Assembly: GCA_937907555.1 (NCBI GenBank)
Contig: CALEST010000124.1
Location: forward strand, 1-6,977
DNA: 6,977 nucleotides
Reading direction: 5' to 3'
From: an uncultured Sediminibacterium sp.
GTDB taxonomy: Bacteria > Bacteroidota > Bacteroidia > Chitinophagales > Chitinophagaceae
Below the pieces are notes generated by a model. The model made no database searches and was not told the DNA's origin. It saw only the letters and a list, made by a program, of their open reading frames with translations. The stretch's first letter is position 1. Every line of letters starts with the position of its first letter. Below, one piece after another: positions 4,786 through 6,977 of the stretch. A program made the translations under genes and the position numbers.

Positions 4786-5502
4786 CTAAACCAACTTACA
4801 ATTGAAGAGATTTTCGAAATGCTTTTTCACCCTGTATTTAACTTCTGACATATCTACTACCCTGCCAAGTTCCTGCGCCAGTGAAGTAACCTGTTTGTTC
4901 TGAATACCACAGGGTACAATATGACTAAAATAACTTAAATCGGTATTTACATTAAATGCAAAACCGTGCATGGTAATCCATCGGCTGCATTTGATTCCCA
5001 TGGCACATATTTTTCTCTCCTTTCCTTTTATATGAGCATCCAGCCATACGCCGGTTTCCCCTACACTCCTCTCCCCCTTTAATCCATAATCGGCAAGGGT
5101 ATTGATAAATACTTCTTCCAGTGTTCTCAGATACCAGCCCAAATCTGTTTTAAACCTTTCCAGATCTAAGATGGGATATCCTACCAATTGACCAGGACCA
5201 TGAAAAGTAATATCGCCTCCACGGTTAATATGAAAATATTCTATCCCTTTTTTAATTCTGTCCGCCTCAGAAATCAAGACATGCTCCTCCTTTCCATTCT
5301 TACCCAATGTGTAAACGGGTGGGTGTTCTACGAACAAGAGGTGATGAGTTGTTGGAATTTGATCTGGCCTGGTATTGGCTGCTTCCCCGAATTTAAAATT
5401 CATTTTAATATCAGCATTGGCCTTCAACAGCTTTTCCTGGTTATCCCAGACTTCTTTATAAGATTTTACTCCCAGATCTTCAAAAAGGACTTCTTGTAGC
5501 AT
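4786..5502 (-). CDS. lipB: Octanoyl-[acyl-carrier-protein]:protein N-octanoyltransferase LipB
   Basis: A 238-residue cytoplasmic enzyme that moves the octanoyl group from acyl-carrier protein to lipoyl-domain lysines of the 2-oxoacid dehydrogenase and glycine-cleavage complexes, the first step of endogenous lipoate attachment; LipA then adds sulfur. The family signature RGGDITFHGPGQLVGYPILDL begins at residue 94. The catalytic pair is present: Lys164 in RKICAMG and Cys198 in VPCGI. WITMHGFAFNVN (175-186) is also typical. A stretch at about 28-50 (NADIKMNFKFGEAANTRPDQ) is an insertion relative to E. coli LipB and seems usual for Bacteroidota. The ATG at 5502 is the only suitable start; the next Met is residue 34. 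lipA is not in the window. The gene is divergent from the rluD-like gene with a 28-bp gap, and convergent with the 4235 gene without a visible terminator between them. Confidence 0.95.
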   Translation of the reverse strand: MLQEVLFEDLGVKSYKEVWDNQEKLLKANADIKMNFKFGEAANTRPDQIPTTHHLLFVEHPPVYTLGKNGKEEHVLISEADRIKKGIEYFHINRGGDITFHGPGQLVGYPILDLERFKTDLGWYLRTLEEVFINTLADYGLKGERSVGETGVWLDAHIKGKERKICAMGIKCSRWITMHGFAFNVNTDLSYFSHIVPCGIQNKQVTSLAQELGRVVDMSEVKYRVKKHFENLFNCKLV

Positions 5503-5506
5503 ACAG

Positions 5507-5514
5507 CAAAAATA
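5507..5514 (-). promoter_or_regulatory. -7 box (TATTTTTG) of lipB, four bases from its ATG
   Basis: On the minus strand 5514-5507 reads TATTTTTG, an exact TAnnTTTG match, and ends four bases before the lipB start at 5502. By the usual spacing, transcription would start at or within a base or so of the ATG, giving a leaderless mRNA. No good -33 TTTG is visible at the proper distance, which lies inside the divergent gene. Confidence 0.5.
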
Positions 5515-5518
5515 AAGC

Positions 5519-5526
5519 TAATTTTG
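5519..5526 (+). promoter_or_regulatory. -7 box (TAATTTTG) of the rluD-like gene, four bases from its ATG
   Basis: TAATTTTG at 5519-5526 is an exact TAnnTTTG match and ends four bases before ATG 5531. A possible -33 TTG lies at 5494-5496, inside lipB, with a 22-base spacer that is longer than the usual 18-20. The predicted transcription start falls on or next to the start codon, so the mRNA is probably leaderless. Confidence 0.5.
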
Positions 5527-5530
5527 CCCT

Positions 5531-6568
5531 ATGCACGTAGATACAGAATTAATTTCAGAAGAACAGTCTGATGCATTATATGAACGTAAAGCCTTTATAG
5601 TAGATAAGGGTCAGGAACCTTATAGGATTGACAAATGGGTACAGATGCATATGGAAGGGTCTACCCGAAATAAGGTACAACAGGGCATTGAAGCAGGATT
5701 TTTAACGGTTAATGGCAAAACAGTTAAAAGCAATTATAAAATAAAACCAGGTGATGAGATTGTGCTGATGAGCCTGGTGAATCCGGAACATACCATCTTA
5801 AAAGAAGAACCCATACCCCTGAATATTGTATATGAAGACGATGCATTGATGGTAATTAATAAGCCAGCCAATATGGTTGTTCATCCGGGAGTGGGAAATT
5901 TCAGCGGGACTTTATTAAATGGTGTTGCTTATTATTTACGTCAGCAAAATCCCAATATCAGCGAAGACAGCTTACCCAGGTTCGGCCTGGTGCACCGAAT
6001 AGACAAGAATACAACGGGATTGATTGTATTGGCCAAAACAGGAGAAGTTGCAGCAAATCTGGCAAAGCAATTTTTTAATCATACCGTTAAAAGGAAATAT
6101 ACCGCACTGGTTTGGGGAAATATGGAAACCGAAGAAGGAACCATCAATGCCCATATTGCCCGGCATAAACAACACAGAAAAATGTTTGATGCATACCCGG
6201 ACGGTGAAACAGGGAAACATGCCATTACCCATTATAAAGTACTGGAAAGATTCAATTATGTAACACTGGTTGAATGTCATCTGGAAACTGGCAGAACCCA
6301 CCAGATCAGGGTGCATATGAAACATATTGGTCATACCCTCTTTAATGATTTTGAATATGGTGGAGACAAAATATTAAAAGGTACTATTTATGCCCGGTAC
6401 AAACAGTTTGTTGACAACTGTTTTGACATTTGTAACAGGTGCGCGTTACATGCAACTACACTGGGATTTATACACCCGATAACAGGCAAGGAAATATTTT
6501 TTGAATCTGAACTTCCTCAAGACATGAAGCAGGTAATAGAAAAATGGAGGTCGTACAGCAAGGTTTAA
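5531..6568 (+). CDS. rluD: RluA-family 23S rRNA pseudouridine synthase, RluD-like
   Basis: A 345-residue enzyme that isomerises uridine to pseudouridine in 23S rRNA. In E. coli, RluD acts on helix 69 (1911, 1915, 1917) at the subunit interface. An N-terminal S4 RNA-binding domain is visible at about 30-80 (YRIDKWVQ...VNGKTVKSNYKIKPGDEIVL). The catalytic domain follows: VINKPANMVVHPGVGN (108-123), then FGLVHRIDKNTTGLIVLAKT (151-170), where Asp158 is the catalytic aspartate. RTHQIRVHMKHIGH (255-268) is the second conserved motif. HRxDKxTTGL and the HPGxGN segment match RluD better than RluA or RluC, and length is close to RluD (about 326) with roughly 25 extra non-conserved N-terminal residues. 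ATG 5531 is the only start before the S4 domain. RluD specificity is probable, not proven. No obvious terminator follows. Confidence 0.92.
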   Translation: MHVDTELISEEQSDALYERKAFIVDKGQEPYRIDKWVQMHMEGSTRNKVQQGIEAGFLTVNGKTVKSNYKIKPGDEIVLMSLVNPEHTILKEEPIPLNIVYEDDALMVINKPANMVVHPGVGNFSGTLLNGVAYYLRQQNPNISEDSLPRFGLVHRIDKNTTGLIVLAKTGEVAANLAKQFFNHTVKRKYTALVWGNMETEEGTINAHIARHKQHRKMFDAYPDGETGKHAITHYKVLERFNYVTLVECHLETGRTHQIRVHMKHIGHTLFNDFEYGGDKILKGTIYARYKQFVDNCFDICNRCALHATTLGFIHPITGKEIFFESELPQDMKQVIEKWRSYSKV

Positions 6569-6641
6569 CATTTTATTAGCAGCCCTCTTACAGAACATCG
6601 CCTTAATGAATTGATAAATAAAACCGGAAGCTGAAAAAAAT

Positions 6642-6667
6642 CCGTAGTATTACGCAAATTTGTACGG
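6642..6667 (+). promoter_or_regulatory. Possible promoter/operator before the S8 peptidase gene
   Basis: CAAATTTG at 6655-6662 is one base away from the TAnnTTTG -7 box and lies 23 bases before the ATG at 6686. It is flanked by an inverted repeat, CCGTA at 6642-6646 and TACGG at 6663-6667, with a further TACG at 6651-6654. No convincing -33 box is visible. An operator overlapping the promoter is possible but rests on short matches. The rest of the gap 6569-6685 shows nothing I can name. Confidence 0.3.
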
Positions 6668-6685
6668 AGAGAAAATTTACACTAC

Positions 6686-6977
6686 ATGATTCGCGGAAAT
6701 GTGCTTGCCATTCTTATAGGGATGGGCTTTACGTATTCTACTTATGCTCAAACAGATACTCCCAAGGGCTGGCATCTGATGGATTGGGAAACCAGTCAGT
6801 TGCACGGGATTAGTTTAAAAAAAGCTTACGATTTATTGCAGCAAAAAAACAAGAAAGCACAACAGGTAATAGTTGCAGTGCTCGACTCCGGCGTTGATAC
6901 CACACACGAAGACCTGAAAGATATTTTATGGAAAAACCCAAAAGAAATCCCGGGAAATGGCATAGACGATGATAAAA
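6686..6977 (+). CDS. Exported subtilisin-like (S8) serine peptidase, N-terminal part
   Basis: The first 97 codons of a gene that runs off the window end. A signal peptide is clear (MIRGNVLAILIGMGFTYSTYA, cleavage probably after Ala21). After a short stretch (GWHLMDWETSQLHGISLKKAYDLL) comes VIVAVLDSGVDTTHEDL (61-77). This is the first catalytic motif of family S8, with Asp67 as the triad aspartate. WKNPKEIPGNGIDDDK follows, an acidic, probably calcium-binding segment typical of large secreted Bacteroidota subtilases. The His and Ser motifs lie outside the window, so completeness, total length and any C-terminal secretion domain cannot be judged. ATG 6686 is the only reasonable start; GGAG at 6666-6669 is too far away to be a normal ribosome site. 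Confidence 0.88.
   Translation, partial: MIRGNVLAILIGMGFTYSTYAQTDTPKGWHLMDWETSQLHGISLKKAYDLLQQKNKKAQQVIVAVLDSGVDTTHEDLKDILWKNPKEIPGNGIDDDK

Noticed and set aside
4772..4787. AGTTT...AAACT as a terminator between convergent genes
   Set aside because: Five weak pairs overlapping the lipB stop codon are too unstable to call.
5972..6334. Minus-strand frame of 120 codons inside the rluD-like gene
   Set aside because: It is a shadow of a highly conserved gene on the other strand; its composition (many Cys, Phe, Met) is unlike a real protein here.
1..6977. tRNA, rRNA, insertion sequence, phage or defence genes
   Set aside because: I saw no tRNA-like cloverleaf, transposase, integrase, attachment repeat or defence-protein signature on either strand.

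Overview
The window looks like chromosomal DNA from a Bacteroidota bacterium, most likely of the Chitinophagaceae or a close relative. This rests on moderate GC content, promoters of the phylum-specific TTTG / TAnnTTTG type, few convincing Shine-Dalgarno sites, and gene families typical of that group: a small Thr/Ala-rich lipoprotein, a GNKWFKL-type PLP enzyme, a MKPTLVILAAG-type nucleotidyltransferase, and an S8 peptidase with an N-terminal NPKEIPGNGIDDD segment. The genus cannot be fixed from the sequence alone.

Layout. (a) 1-485: a 59-residue lipoprotein gene on the minus strand (161-340), with its terminator at 33-66 and a divergent intergenic region holding a large imperfect palindrome. 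(b) 485-2305: a two-gene operon on the plus strand, ending in a strong hairpin terminator that can also serve the convergent gene. It encodes a sigma-70-like factor and a one-pass membrane protein with an anti-sigma-like cytoplasmic N-terminus and an HtrA-type trypsin domain outside. (c) 2367-4208: a divergent pair, a sugar-phosphate nucleotidyltransferase (minus) and a D-cysteine desulfhydrase / ACC deaminase family enzyme (plus). (d) 4198-4741: a small exported protein of unknown function with its own consensus promoter. (e) 4786-6568: divergent lipB (minus) and rluD-like (plus) genes, separated by only 28 bp. (f) 6686-end: the first 97 codons of an exported subtilisin-like (S8) serine peptidase, cut by the window edge.

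How the genes work together. The only clear multi-gene unit is the sigma factor plus membrane protease, which reads as a transmembrane signalling pair: the N-terminal segment would hold the sigma factor at the membrane, and the periplasmic trypsin domain would sense or cleave something. The other genes are housekeeping or single-gene units: protein lipoylation, 23S rRNA pseudouridylation, sugar-nucleotide synthesis and PLP-dependent sulfur/amino-acid metabolism.

The observations most worth a second look are the sigma / protease-fused anti-sigma operon, the lipoprotein's tandem array of five Bacteroidota O-glycosylation sequons, and the back-to-back lipB/rluD promoters placed so that both mRNAs should be leaderless.
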